Shown piece by piece: positions 58,286 through 64,000 of a DNA stretch of 64,000 nt. Every line of letters begins with the position of its first letter. The stretch's first letter is position 1. Source of the stretch: Oscillospiraceae bacterium. GTDB taxonomy: Bacteria; Bacillota; Clostridia; Oscillospirales; Oscillospiraceae. The notes below the pieces were generated by a model, which was given only the letters and a program-made list of their open reading frames with translations, made no database searches and was not told the origin of the DNA. The stretch spans positions 2,046,001 through 2,110,000 of the forward strand of contig AP025582.1 of the NCBI GenBank assembly GCA_022846075.1. The letters run 5' to 3'. The position numbers and the translations under genes were made by a program.

Positions 58286-58314
58286 GGAGGGGCGGGGTCA
58301 AACCCCGCCCCTCC
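58286..58314 (-). terminator. Hairpin after the spoIIIA operon
   Basis: A perfect 13-bp GC stem (58286-58298 with 58302-58314) lies 33 bases after spoIIIAH. No clean T run follows within 10 bases (GTGAAAAATTCC comes later), so termination may be partial. Confidence 0.55.
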
Positions 58315-58346
58315 CGGTATGTACGGCGCTTCCGGCCCGCCGGGCC

Positions 58347-58925
58347 TTACCCCTCCGCCTCGATGATCTTGATCTGGCTGGCGGGCACGCCGGTCTCACC
58401 GGTGACGATCTCGGTGATACGGGCCACGTCGGTATCCTGGAGGCCGTTCTCGGTCGCGGAGACCACCACGGACACGCCGCCGTCGCTGATGAAGGCCACG
58501 CAGTCGGTGTACCCCTTGGCCACCACCAGATTCTCGATCTGGGCCTCGGAGACCGTGGCGGAGGCCAGGGTCTCGATGGCCGTCCCGGCATCCGCCTTCA
58601 CCGCCTCCTCGGCGGAGTCGCTGGACAGGGTGTCCTGGAGCATGGCCAGGGCGCTGTCCCGGGCCTGCTGGCGGTTGAGCCGGGCGGAGGCGAAATAGCC
58701 GGTCTTGGCCGTTTCGCCGGGCTGGGCGCTCTCACCGGGGGCGGGGGTGGCGGAGGCCGCGGCCAGCAGGGGGTCGTTGGTCTTTCCATCCACCAGGGCC
58801 GCCTGGCCCAGGGTCTTCCCCACGTCCGTGGTCCCCTCCTTCTGGTAGGACCAGTTCAGATAGACCGCCACACACACGAACAGGACGATGGCGGCCACCA
58901 CCGCGTTGCGTTTCCAGAGTTTCAT
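58347..58925 (-). CDS. spoIIIAH: Stage III sporulation protein AH
   Basis: 192 aa: one N-terminal TM helix (about 8-25), a linker rich in Ala/Pro, and the YscJ/FliF-like ring-building domain (RDSALAMLQDTLSSDSAEEA to the end). SpoIIIAH in the mother-cell membrane binds forespore SpoIIQ, forming the channel between the cells. It is the last gene of the operon, 10 bases after spoIIIAG. Confidence 0.94.
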   Translation of the reverse strand: MKLWKRNAVVAAIVLFVCVAVYLNWSYQKEGTTDVGKTLGQAALVDGKTNDPLLAAASATPAPGESAQPGETAKTGYFASARLNRQQARDSALAMLQDTLSSDSAEEAVKADAGTAIETLASATVSEAQIENLVVAKGYTDCVAFISDGGVSVVVSATENGLQDTDVARITEIVTGETGVPASQIKIIEAEG

Positions 58926-58935
58926 ACCAATTTCC

Positions 58936-59454
58936 TCACTTTCCCTTACATATCGAGATTTTATCCATCCCCAGCCCCGTCAGGGCGGAGACCGCCTCAC
59001 TGAGTGTCAGGCGCACCTGGGGATCGTCTCCCCCCTGGGCCACCACCAGCGCCCCCTGATAACCGGGCCCAAGCTCCTGGAGCGTCACCGGCTCCTGGGC
59101 CCCCGAGCCCTTGGAGGCCATAACGGTGGTGGTCTCCCGGCGCTTTTCGCTGTCCCCCTCCTGGGCGCTCCCGTCCTGGGCCAACACCTGCCGGGGCCCC
59201 TCCCGGAGGGTCAGCACCACCGTCACCTCCCCCGCCCCCTCCACCTGGGAGAGGGCCTTTTCCAGTTTGTCCTCCATCTCGCCGACCTGAAAGAGGTCGC
59301 TCCGCCCCTCCGGGACCTGGGCCGCGGGCTGTCCGCCCCCGCCCTCCGGCAGCAACAGAAGCAGGGCCCCCACCGCCGCCACCAGCAGGACGTATTTGTA
59401 CTTTCCCAGGGCCTTGAGCAGCTTTTCCGCCCACGCCCCTCTATTCCCGCTCAT
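58936..59454 (-). CDS. spoIIIAG: Stage III sporulation protein AG
   Basis: 172 aa with a TM helix (about 20-36) and a ring-forming extracytoplasmic domain (EMEDKLEKALSQVEGAGEVT, then VVLTLREGP; C-terminal VRLTLSEAVSALTGLGMDKI). Forms a large ring in the mother-cell membrane. Its ATG overlaps the spoIIIAF stop (ATGA). Confidence 0.94.
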   Translation of the reverse strand: MSGNRGAWAEKLLKALGKYKYVLLVAAVGALLLLLPEGGGGQPAAQVPEGRSDLFQVGEMEDKLEKALSQVEGAGEVTVVLTLREGPRQVLAQDGSAQEGDSEKRRETTTVMASKGSGAQEPVTLQELGPGYQGALVVAQGGDDPQVRLTLSEAVSALTGLGMDKISICKGK

Positions 59455-59930
59455 TCCACGTCCTCCTTAAAGCTCTGGCGGTCCGCCGGGATGTCAAGCT
59501 CCTGGGCCAGGGCCTTGGACAGCTGGTTTTTCTGCTCCGCCGTCCAGCTGCCCTGTACCTGGGCGGACCAGGGCACCGGCCAGCCGGCCTCCCCGGTCTC
59601 CACCTCTACCGCCGCGGTGCACACGCACCCCAGCTGGGCCGCTTTGTCCACAATATATGCGCCCGCCTTCTGGGCTATGAGGGTTTTCATCACATCTTCC
59701 CCGCCCTGGGCCGCCGCCTGGGGGTCCAGGGCGGCATAGGCCGAGGCGGTCACCGCCAGATCCCCCGGATCCAGCTGGAGGATGGGCCGGGCCACCGCCA
59801 GCAGGAGGACCAGCCCCCCCACCAGCTTCCCCACCTTTTTGACCGTCCCCTCCGGGGTCAAGGCCTGGGCCAGAGCCACCGCCAGGGCGGCGGCCACCAC
59901 GCCCAAAAGCCAGGAACGAAACCATTCCAC
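59451..59930 (-). CDS. spoIIIAF: Stage III sporulation protein AF
   Basis: 159 aa with two TM helices (about 5-22 and 35-50) and a C-terminal soluble domain. The GTG start at 59930 shares its first base with the spoIIIAE stop (TAGTG), giving MEWFRSWLLGVVAAALAVAL at the N-terminus. Identified mainly by position between AE and AG and by its two-helix plan; sequence conservation in this family is low. Confidence 0.88.
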   Translation of the reverse strand: MEWFRSWLLGVVAAALAVALAQALTPEGTVKKVGKLVGGLVLLLAVARPILQLDPGDLAVTASAYAALDPQAAAQGGEDVMKTLIAQKAGAYIVDKAAQLGCVCTAAVEVETGEAGWPVPWSAQVQGSWTAEQKNQLSKALAQELDIPADRQSFKEDVE

Positions 59931-61027
59931 TATCCGCTCACCGCCTTGATGGAGGTAATCAGAGCCACATACAGGATCAGGGCGCAGCCCCCCGTCATCC
60001 CCAGCACCAGGGCAAAGGCCGAGCCGATGGCGTCGATGAGGGCTGAAACCGGCCCCGGCGTCACCGTGGCCGTGAGGGCGGCGGCGCACTTATAGACCAG
60101 ATAGTGGGCCCCCAGCTGTAAAAACGGAGCCAGGCAGATCGCCAGAACCACCAAAAGCCCCACCACGCCCACCGTGCCCTTCAGGATGCCCGCCCCGGCC
60201 ACCACCGTCTCGGCGGCGTCGGAGAGGATGCCTCCCACCACGGGGACCATCCCAGACAGCACCGTCTTAGCCGCCTTCTGGGTCACGGCGTCGGCGTTCC
60301 CCGCCACCGCCCCGGAGAGGGTGAGGTAGAACACAAAGACCGTGAGGAGGACGGAAAGAAGCCCCGTCACCGCCCACTTGAGGAGGGCGGCCACCCGCTT
60401 GAGCCCGTCGTTGTCAACGGCCGCATGGGCCGCCGAGGCGGCTACGTAGGCGTAGACCAGGGGCATCAGTAGCCGGTCGGCCACCGTCAGCAGGAGGGCG
60501 AAAAAGAGGAGGGTGGCCCCCTGCCTGGCCACGGCGGCGGCAGGGGCCCCGGCGGCGGCGCAGGCCGCCGTCACGGTGGGCAGCAGCAGCTTGGAAAAGC
60601 CGTCCATCTGCTCCATGGCCTGCCGCCCCATGCCCATGAGGGCGTTAACGTCGGCCACGGCGATGGCGGCCACCGCCGCCGCCCCCGCCAGCCGCACCGG
60701 GTCCAGCCCGCCGCCCCCCAGCTCTCCCCGCAGGCTCTCGGCCAGGCCGCACAGCAGGGCCACCGCCAGCAGCAGCACCCCGCTGCGCCCCGCCCGGCGG
60801 AGGGCCCCCGTCAGCTGGCCGTTCCCCGTGTCCAGAATGGCGGCGGCCCCGGCGGCGAAATCGTCCCCCGTCAGGTCCTCCACCTTTAAGTACCCGTCCA
60901 AATACTCCTCCGCGGCCCCGGTGAGCTTGTCCGCCCCCACCGCGTCCCGCAGGTCCGCCCCCCGTGCGGCGGGCAGGAGGAGGAGCAGCAGGAGGAACAG
61001 GAGCCCGCCCCTTCCCACCGCTCTCAT
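59930..61027 (-). CDS. spoIIIAE: Stage III sporulation protein AE
   Basis: 365-aa polytopic membrane protein with a signal-like N-terminus (LLFLLLLLLLPAARGA) and about seven helices. The conserved parts include GFSKLLLPTVTAACAAAGAP and GMVPVVGGILSDAAETVV. Part of the SpoIIIA-SpoIIQ channel. ATG at 61027 overlaps the spoIIIAD stop by four bases. Confidence 0.93.
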   Translation of the reverse strand: MRAVGRGGLLFLLLLLLLPAARGADLRDAVGADKLTGAAEEYLDGYLKVEDLTGDDFAAGAAAILDTGNGQLTGALRRAGRSGVLLLAVALLCGLAESLRGELGGGGLDPVRLAGAAAVAAIAVADVNALMGMGRQAMEQMDGFSKLLLPTVTAACAAAGAPAAAVARQGATLLFFALLLTVADRLLMPLVYAYVAASAAHAAVDNDGLKRVAALLKWAVTGLLSVLLTVFVFYLTLSGAVAGNADAVTQKAAKTVLSGMVPVVGGILSDAAETVVAGAGILKGTVGVVGLLVVLAICLAPFLQLGAHYLVYKCAAALTATVTPGPVSALIDAIGSAFALVLGMTGGCALILYVALITSIKAVSG

Positions 61028-61407
61028 AATAACGCCCCCAGGGTGTCGAAGACGGTCTCCACCAGGGGGAGGGCCGTAAAGAGGGCCAGGGCGGCCCCCG
61101 CCGTCTCCAGGAAGGCGGCCACGCCCCCCTCCCCCGCGTCTTTGCACACGGCGGCGGCCAGCCGGGCCACGATGCCGATGCCCACCGTCTTGACCACCGG
61201 CTTCCAAATCTCGGGGGAGAGCCCGGCGGTGCGGGCCAGGGAGTCCATCAGCCCCCGCACACCCGCCAGGGCCTCCATTGCCTGGCTCAGGATCAGCACC
61301 CCCGCCGCCAGGACCAGGACCACTGCCAGCTCGGGCACCCGCTTGCGCAGCACCAGGGCGCAGAGGGCGGCCGTTACCGCCAAAGCGGCCAGTTTTAAAA
61401 TATCCAT
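61024..61407 (-). CDS. spoIIIAD: Stage III sporulation protein AD
   Basis: 127 aa with three or four hydrophobic helices (LAALAVTAALCALVLRKRVP start; VVKTVGIGIVARLAAAVCKD later), typical of AD. It starts 6 bases after spoIIIAC and overlaps spoIIIAE. Confidence 0.93.
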   Translation of the reverse strand: MDILKLAALAVTAALCALVLRKRVPELAVVLVLAAGVLILSQAMEALAGVRGLMDSLARTAGLSPEIWKPVVKTVGIGIVARLAAAVCKDAGEGGVAAFLETAGAALALFTALPLVETVFDTLGALL

Positions 61408-61413
61408 CCGCCG

Positions 61414-61608
61414 TCACAGCCCAAACAGCCCCTTCACCAGTACGAAGAGGTCGCTGATCTTCTGCACCACCATCATCAGCACCACCACCAGCCCCGCCAG
61501 GGTGGTCATCATGGCCTGCTCCTCCCGGCCGGAGCGGGAGAGCACCTGGTTGAGCACCGCCACCAAAATCCCGATGGCCGCGATGCGGAAAATAAAATCC
61601 ACGTCCAT
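61414..61608 (-). CDS. spoIIIAC: Stage III sporulation protein AC
   Basis: 64 aa, two TM helices: DVDFIFRIAAIGILVAVLNQ and LAGLVVVLMMVVQKISDLFV are the family pattern. GGGGGAACG lies just before ATG at 61608. Thirteen bases after spoIIIAB. Confidence 0.94.
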   Translation of the reverse strand: MDVDFIFRIAAIGILVAVLNQVLSRSGREEQAMMTTLAGLVVVLMMVVQKISDLFVLVKGLFGL

Positions 61609-61621
61609 AGTCGTTCCCCCG

Positions 61622-62134
61622 TCAAATCAGCAGTATGGTAAGGAAGGCCCCCAGGGCCAGTCCCATGGTGCCGTAGGCCCTGCCCTGCCGCCTGCGCTCG
61701 GCGCGCACCCGCTGGGCGTTGGCCTCCAGCCGGGCCCTGGCACCCTCCACCGCCCGGCGCTGGTCCTCGGCCCCATAGCGGCCCAGAACGGAGCCCAGCT
61801 CCAGCAGGATCTCCCGGTCCTCGGCGGCCAAACCCATGGGGATCTCCTCCGCCGCCCCGGCCCAGATCTCCTCGAAGGGCCGTTCCCCCAGCGTGTCCAT
61901 CCCCCGGGCACAGGCGGCAAAAAAGGCTCCGGCGGGCTCCGGGGCCCGCCGGGCCAGGGAGGCGAAGAGCTGGGGCATGGCCGGCAGGCGGAAGGAGAGC
62001 TCTCCCTCCAGCAGTCCCAGGGCCGCCGTCAGGGCCGTCAGCCCCTTTGCCCGGGCGTCCAGCGTTCCTACGGCCCCCAGCCCCAGGGCCAGCCCGCCCC
62101 CCGTGAGGAGGAGGGCTCCCAACAGCTTCAGCAT
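61622..62134 (-). CDS. spoIIIAB: Stage III sporulation protein AB
   Basis: 170 aa with N- and C-terminal TM helices bracketing a helical cytoplasmic domain (LGLLEGELSFRLPAMPQLFA, then GAEDQRRAVEGARARLEANA), resembling the T2SS GspF fold. ATG at 62134 overlaps the spoIIIAA stop by seven bases (62128-62134). Confidence 0.93.
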   Translation of the reverse strand: MLKLLGALLLTGGGLALGLGAVGTLDARAKGLTALTAALGLLEGELSFRLPAMPQLFASLARRAPEPAGAFFAACARGMDTLGERPFEEIWAGAAEEIPMGLAAEDREILLELGSVLGRYGAEDQRRAVEGARARLEANAQRVRAERRRQGRAYGTMGLALGAFLTILLI

Positions 62135-63027
62135 GGCAGCTCCTCCACCCGGCAGCGGGGGCCGAACCCCCGCCGGTCCAGGTACACCACCCGCTGGAAA
62201 AGCCCCCGGGCCAGGAGGTCCCGGTACACCGGCCGCCCCCGCAGGTCCTCTAGACTGGCGCCGTGGGCGGTGGCCAGCAGCCGCACCCCGCAGTTGGCGC
62301 ACTGCTCCAGGGCGGCGCAGTCGGCGGGGGCGGTGATCTCGTCACAGGCCAAAACCTGGGGGTTCATCCCCCGCAGGAGCATCATCAGCCCTTGCGCCTT
62401 GGGGCAGCCGTCCAGCACGTCGGTGCGGGCCCCCACGTCGAACTGGGGCACCCCCTCCCAGAGGGCGGCCACTTCCCCCCGCTCGTCGGCCAGGCCCACC
62501 CGCAGGGGGGGCGCCCCCTCCCCGTCGGAGATCCGCCGGACCAGGTCCCGGAGGAGGGTGGTCTTTCCCCCGCCCGGCGGGGCCAGCAGGAGGGTGTTGG
62601 GCAGGCTCCCCGCCGCCAGCAGATCCGCCAGCACCTCCGCCCCGCAGCCGGGGACGGCGTGGGCCACCCGGATATTCAAAGAAGAGAGGGTCCGCAGGTT
62701 GCGGACTTGTCCCCCCTCCGCCGCCACGCTGCCGCACAGCCCCACCCGGTGGCCCCCCCGGACGGTGAAATAGCCCTGCCGCACCCGTTCCAGGGCGGCG
62801 TGGGCGCTGGCCTGGGTGGCAATCTCCACCGTCAGCTCCAAATCCCGCACCGTCACCGGCTCCCCGCCGGGCAGGCCCAGCTCGTCCATCCCCACCGTCA
62901 CGGTGGGGGGCCGCCCCGCCCGCAGGCGAAACTCCTCCACCTGCCGCTTCACCAGCGCGGGCAGCTCCTCCGCCCGCCGCCGGAGCCCGGGGGGCAGCAG
63001 TATGACCGCGTCGTCAAATCCCGCCAT
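62128..63027 (-). CDS. spoIIIAA: Stage III sporulation protein AA (secretion-type ATPase)
   Basis: 299 aa: N-terminal domain, then a VirB11/T2SS-like ATPase core with Walker A APPGGGKTT at 149-157 and a Walker B region QVLACDEITAPAD. It probably energises assembly of the SpoIIIA channel. I start at ATG 63027 (GGAGG 7 bases upstream); an ATG two codons earlier is possible. First gene of the operon, behind a sigma-E-like promoter. Confidence 0.95.
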   Translation of the reverse strand: MAGFDDAVILLPPGLRRRAEELPALVKRQVEEFRLRAGRPPTVTVGMDELGLPGGEPVTVRDLELTVEIATQASAHAALERVRQGYFTVRGGHRVGLCGSVAAEGGQVRNLRTLSSLNIRVAHAVPGCGAEVLADLLAAGSLPNTLLLAPPGGGKTTLLRDLVRRISDGEGAPPLRVGLADERGEVAALWEGVPQFDVGARTDVLDGCPKAQGLMMLLRGMNPQVLACDEITAPADCAALEQCANCGVRLLATAHGASLEDLRGRPVYRDLLARGLFQRVVYLDRRGFGPRCRVEELPC

Positions 63028-63056
63028 CGTCATCCCTCCTCTTTGGTACTGGCCTA

Positions 63057-63085
63057 TCTCTATGAGGGCTTGGACCATTTTATGA
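63057..63085 (-). promoter_or_regulatory. Sigma-E-like promoter of spoIIIA
   Basis: Minus strand TCATAAAA (63078-63085), 13-base spacer, CATAGAGA (63057-63064) followed by T. This fits the sigma-E pattern (KMATATTK, 13-15 bases, CATACANT) well, and spoIIIA is a known sigma-E operon. Confidence 0.7.
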
Positions 63086-63086
63086 A

Positions 63087-63119
63087 TGAAAAAAAGGAGG
63101 CGGGTCATAGACCCGCCTC
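63087..63119 (-). terminator. Terminator upstream of spoIIIA
   Basis: A perfect 10-bp stem (63097-63106 with 63110-63119, loop ATA) is followed on the minus strand by T7. It ends the small-membrane-protein operon and overlaps its last stop codon. Confidence 0.9.
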
Positions 63120-63381
63120 ACCAGCGTGCGAAAGGAAGCAATAAAAATATCATAAAACTCAGGGCGAAGAAAGCGAGGAAATAGCCCAGGCTCACCTTCC
63201 ATAAAACGGAGAGCACCCGGTGCGTCCGTCTCCAGCCATGGGTCCCCGCCATGTAGGAAAAGGAGCCGGCGAAAAAGAGGGTCAGGAGGGCGAGGAGAAA
63301 GAGGGGGGCAGCCAGCTCCGTCATATAGAAAAACGCCCACAGGTCCAGCAGTCCCCTGCACAGGGAATCGGCAAGCGCCAC
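63118..63381 (-). CDS. Small membrane protein, tandem paralogue 1
   Basis: 87 aa with two hydrophobic helices (about 18-42 and 63-82) and, between them, GWRRTHRVLSVLWKVSLGYF. GTG start at 63381 has GGGGGG 7 bases upstream. Its neighbour at 63397 has the same plan and the motif GWTRWSRVLSILWKVCLGIW, so the two arose by duplication. Function unknown. Confidence 0.72.
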   Translation of the reverse strand: MALADSLCRGLLDLWAFFYMTELAAPLFLLALLTLFFAGSFSYMAGTHGWRRTHRVLSVLWKVSLGYFLAFFALSFMIFLLLPFARW

Positions 63382-63396
63382 GCATCATCCCCCCTT

Positions 63397-63630
63397 TCAC
63401 ATGGAGACACGCAGAAGAAACAGCCACAGGAAGGTCAGCGCCAGCCACACGGCCCAGATGCCCAGACATACCTTCCACAAAATGGAGAGCACCCGGCTCC
63501 ACCGGGTCCAGCCGCGGGCCTTTGCCGCCCAGCACAGGACGCCGGAGAGGGCGGACAGGCACACGGAGGGCAGGGCGATAAGGCCCCCCGCGGAGAAAAA
63601 GACCATGAACGCCTCAAAGCTCCCCTTCAT
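63397..63630 (-). CDS. Small membrane protein, tandem paralogue 2
   Basis: 77 aa, two helices (about 8-33 and 52-74). It shares the RVLSxLWKVxLG motif and helix layout with the next gene. GGAGG lies 9 bases before ATG at 63630, which is inside the end of the XRE gene, so all three are one transcript. No family recognised; control by the YozG-like regulator is probable. Confidence 0.75.
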   Translation of the reverse strand: MKGSFEAFMVFFSAGGLIALPSVCLSALSGVLCWAAKARGWTRWSRVLSILWKVCLGIWAVWLALTFLWLFLLRVSM

Positions 63631-63862
63631 CGTTCCGTTCCTCCTCCCCCGCCCCCGGGCAGTATTCCAGCAGATCTCCCGGTTGGCAGTCCAGGGCGGC
63701 GCAGAGCTTAGCCAGGGTGGACACCTTCACCGCCTTAGCCTTGCCCGTCTTTAAAATGGACATGTTGGCCAGGGTGATGCCCACCCGCTCGGCCAGCTCC
63801 GTGACGCTCATTTTCCGCTTGGCCAGCAGTACGTCGATGCGAAAGACGATGGTCCCATCCAT
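63614..63862 (-). CDS. YozG-like XRE regulator
   Basis: 82 aa, a compact Cro/C1 HTH (RIDVLLAKRKMSVTELAERV, GITLANMSILKTGKAKAVKV, LAALDCQPGDLLEY), typical of regulators encoded beside DUF2975 membrane proteins. ATG at 63862 has GAGG 8 bases upstream; a GTG at 63871 would overlap it. Its DNA target is not visible in the window. Confidence 0.88.
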   Translation of the reverse strand: MDGTIVFRIDVLLAKRKMSVTELAERVGITLANMSILKTGKAKAVKVSTLAKLCAALDCQPGDLLEYCPGAGEEERNDEGEL

Positions 63863-63872
63863 ACCCCTCACC

Positions 63873-64000
63873 TCAAATCGTCAGGTCGTTTTCCGCCTTC
63901 AGCTCCGCCGCCTGGCGGAAGAGGGCGGACATGACCAGGCACAGAAGGCCCCCGGCGAAGAAAACGGGGACGAAGAGGGCGGCGGCCAGACTCAGCTGGA
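63873..64000 (-). CDS. DUF2975 membrane protein, C-terminal part only
   Basis: The last 41 codons, ending SALFRQAAELKAENDLTI, with a hydrophobic helix (SLAAALFVPVFFAGGLLCLV) before. The AELKxENDLTI ending followed by a YozG-type HTH gene is the usual DUF2975 arrangement. The rest of the gene lies beyond the window edge. Function unknown. Confidence 0.8.
   Translation of the reverse strand, partial: QLSLAAALFVPVFFAGGLLCLVMSALFRQAAELKAENDLTI

Overview
The window is chromosomal DNA from a spore-forming, GC-rich Firmicute, most like the gut Oscillospiraceae (Flavonifractor / Pseudoflavonifractor / Intestinimonas type). The grounds are: a complete spoIIIA operon (AA to AH) with a sigma-E-like promoter, Gram-positive style ribosome sites and sigma-A promoters, the clostridial order spoIIIA-asp23-nusB-xseAB-ispA-dxs-tlyA-nadK-argR-recN, the whiA-yvcK-rapZ-murB block, a ClpC, and small intergenic palindromes typical of these genomes. 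Most genes lie on the minus strand. No prophage, transposase, rRNA or CRISPR array was seen. Family names come from recognising the translated sequence; no database search was run.

Region 1 (1-6.8 kb, minus): arginine operon argG-argH-argC-argJ-argB-argD (argD cut by the window edge). ArgJ recycles the acetyl group, and ArgB has the N-terminal helix of arginine-sensitive kinases. ARG-box-like palindromes sit upstream of argG, and the likely repressor gene argR lies at 49.2-49.6 kb. Region 2 (6.8-16.4 kb): a DUF6320-like zinc-ribbon membrane protein and an acyltransferase, separated by a 240-bp multi-hairpin repeat; a divergent alpha/beta hydrolase; brnQ; a serine hydrolase; a ferredoxin; an orphan clpC; a small XRE regulator with a DUF6514-like partner. 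Region 3 (16.7-24.2 kb): tRNA-Gly(CCC); an MMPL exporter with a secreted coiled-coil partner, divergent from an OmpR/HK two-component pair; another small XRE gene.

Region 4 (24.4-33.4 kb) is the most unusual part: an eight-gene minus-strand operon (cytidylate-kinase-like, DUF1622, duplicated-domain lipoprotein, ApbE flavin transferase, RnfC, RnfD, RnfG, small membrane protein). It has no rnfA, rnfB or rnfE and carries a near-consensus Rex box 14 bases before the first start codon. It is bordered by a second two-component system. I infer an NADH-responsive, flavin-based electron-export chain across the membrane.

Region 5 (33.6-39.7 kb): accessory genes, including an Ltp-repeat surface protein, an XRE gene coupled to a stand-alone Spo0A C-terminal DNA-binding domain, tRNA-Pro(GGG), a His/Cys-rich protein, a Cys-rich protein, cardiolipin synthase and a GNAT. 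Region 6 (39.7-63 kb, minus): dnaE, a 470-bp intergenic mosaic of palindromes, then whiA, yvcK, rapZ, murB, recN, argR, nadK, tlyA, dxs, a PAP2-like gene, ispA, xseB, xseA, a TsaD paralogue, nusB, asp23 and spoIIIAH-AA. Region 7 (63.1-64 kb): two tandem paralogous small membrane proteins, a YozG-like XRE regulator and the end of a DUF2975 gene.
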